This document shows, in pieces, positions 45,668 through 45,699 of a stretch of 45,699 bases of DNA. The stretch is from a virus. Numbering within the stretch: the first letter of the stretch is position 1; each line of letters starts with the position of its first letter. A model generated the notes under the pieces. The model had not been told where the DNA came from. It saw only the letters and a program-made list of their open reading frames with translations, and did no database searches. The position numbers were made by a program, and so were the translations under genes. The stretch spans positions 1-45,699 of the IMG/VR virus record IMGVR_UViG_3300005549_000005; one strand, written 5' to 3'.

Positions 45668-45699
45668 CCTCTAAAAGGAGCGCAACCATGCAGATCAGA
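45600..45699. repeat. Terminal direct repeat, right copy
   Basis: Identical to bases 1-100. See the left copy: it shows that the sequence is circular or terminally redundant, with a unique length of 45599 bases. Confidence 0.97.

Noticed and set aside
1-45699. CRISPR array, diversity-generating retroelement, integrase or transposase
   Set aside because: No regularly spaced identical repeats, reverse transcriptase, template/variable repeat pair, or recombinase motifs were found.

Overview
The window is an essentially complete genome of a tailed phage (Caudoviricetes) with a podovirus-type virion. The first 100 bases are repeated exactly as the last 100 bases, so the contig closes into a circle of about 45.6 kb; the repeat is either a true short terminal redundancy or the usual overlap of a circularly assembled, circularly permuted genome. 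No integrase, repressor or rRNA was seen. Shine-Dalgarno sites, sigma70-like promoters and a bacterial tRNA-Leu(UAA) point to a bacterial host, and the Sec signal peptides would suit a diderm host, but the host cannot be named from the sequence.

Layout. (1) Plus strand, about 89 to 16173: an early and replication arm of tightly packed genes, most sharing ATGA overlaps. It has many small orphan genes (a striking number with paired Cys/His), a SprT-like metallopeptidase fused to a SNF2-type helicase, a tRNA-Leu(UAA), a winged-helix and a ribbon-helix-helix regulator, a Cas4/AddB-like PD-(D/E)XK nuclease with an iron-sulphur cysteine pattern, an HNH nuclease, a RecA/Sak4-like P-loop ATPase, a DUF669-like ssDNA-binding protein, a family A DNA polymerase with an N-terminal uracil-DNA-glycosylase-like domain that is split into two genes around two zinc-finger ORFs, and a DUF3987-like helicase/primase-type ATPase. 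(2) Minus strand, 44256 down to 16217: one long late unit transcribed from a consensus promoter at 44275-44304. In transcription order it encodes packaging proteins, a cytosine-methyltransferase-like protein, large terminase, portal, scaffold, major capsid protein, three glycan-type enzymes, a fibre with a signal peptide, small membrane proteins, tail tube A, tail nozzle (in two ORFs), a T7 gp13-like GNAT protein, two or three internal ejection proteins, and a T7 gp17-like tail fibre. (3) 44270-45343: a mostly non-coding control region with divergent promoters, four repeats on an exact 10-bp period, degenerate long direct repeats, and an AT dinucleotide tract flanked by two G-quadruplex-type G-runs; this is the best candidate for the replication origin.

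Working model. Host sigma70 RNA polymerase reads both arms from TTGAC(A/T) promoters with an extended TGG TATAAG type -10; no phage RNA polymerase was found, unlike T7. The nuclease, Sak4-like ATPase, ssDNA-binding protein, split polymerase and DUF3987 ATPase form a replication/recombination cassette. The late arm follows the T7-like order of head, connector, tube, nozzle, ejection proteins and fibre.

Most unusual features: the polymerase gene interrupted twice by small genes, one junction showing a ten-residue peptide duplicated with almost every codon changed synonymously; the SprT-SNF2 fusion; secretion signals on proteins that look like tail fibres; and in-frame stop codons splitting the nozzle gene and an early gene.
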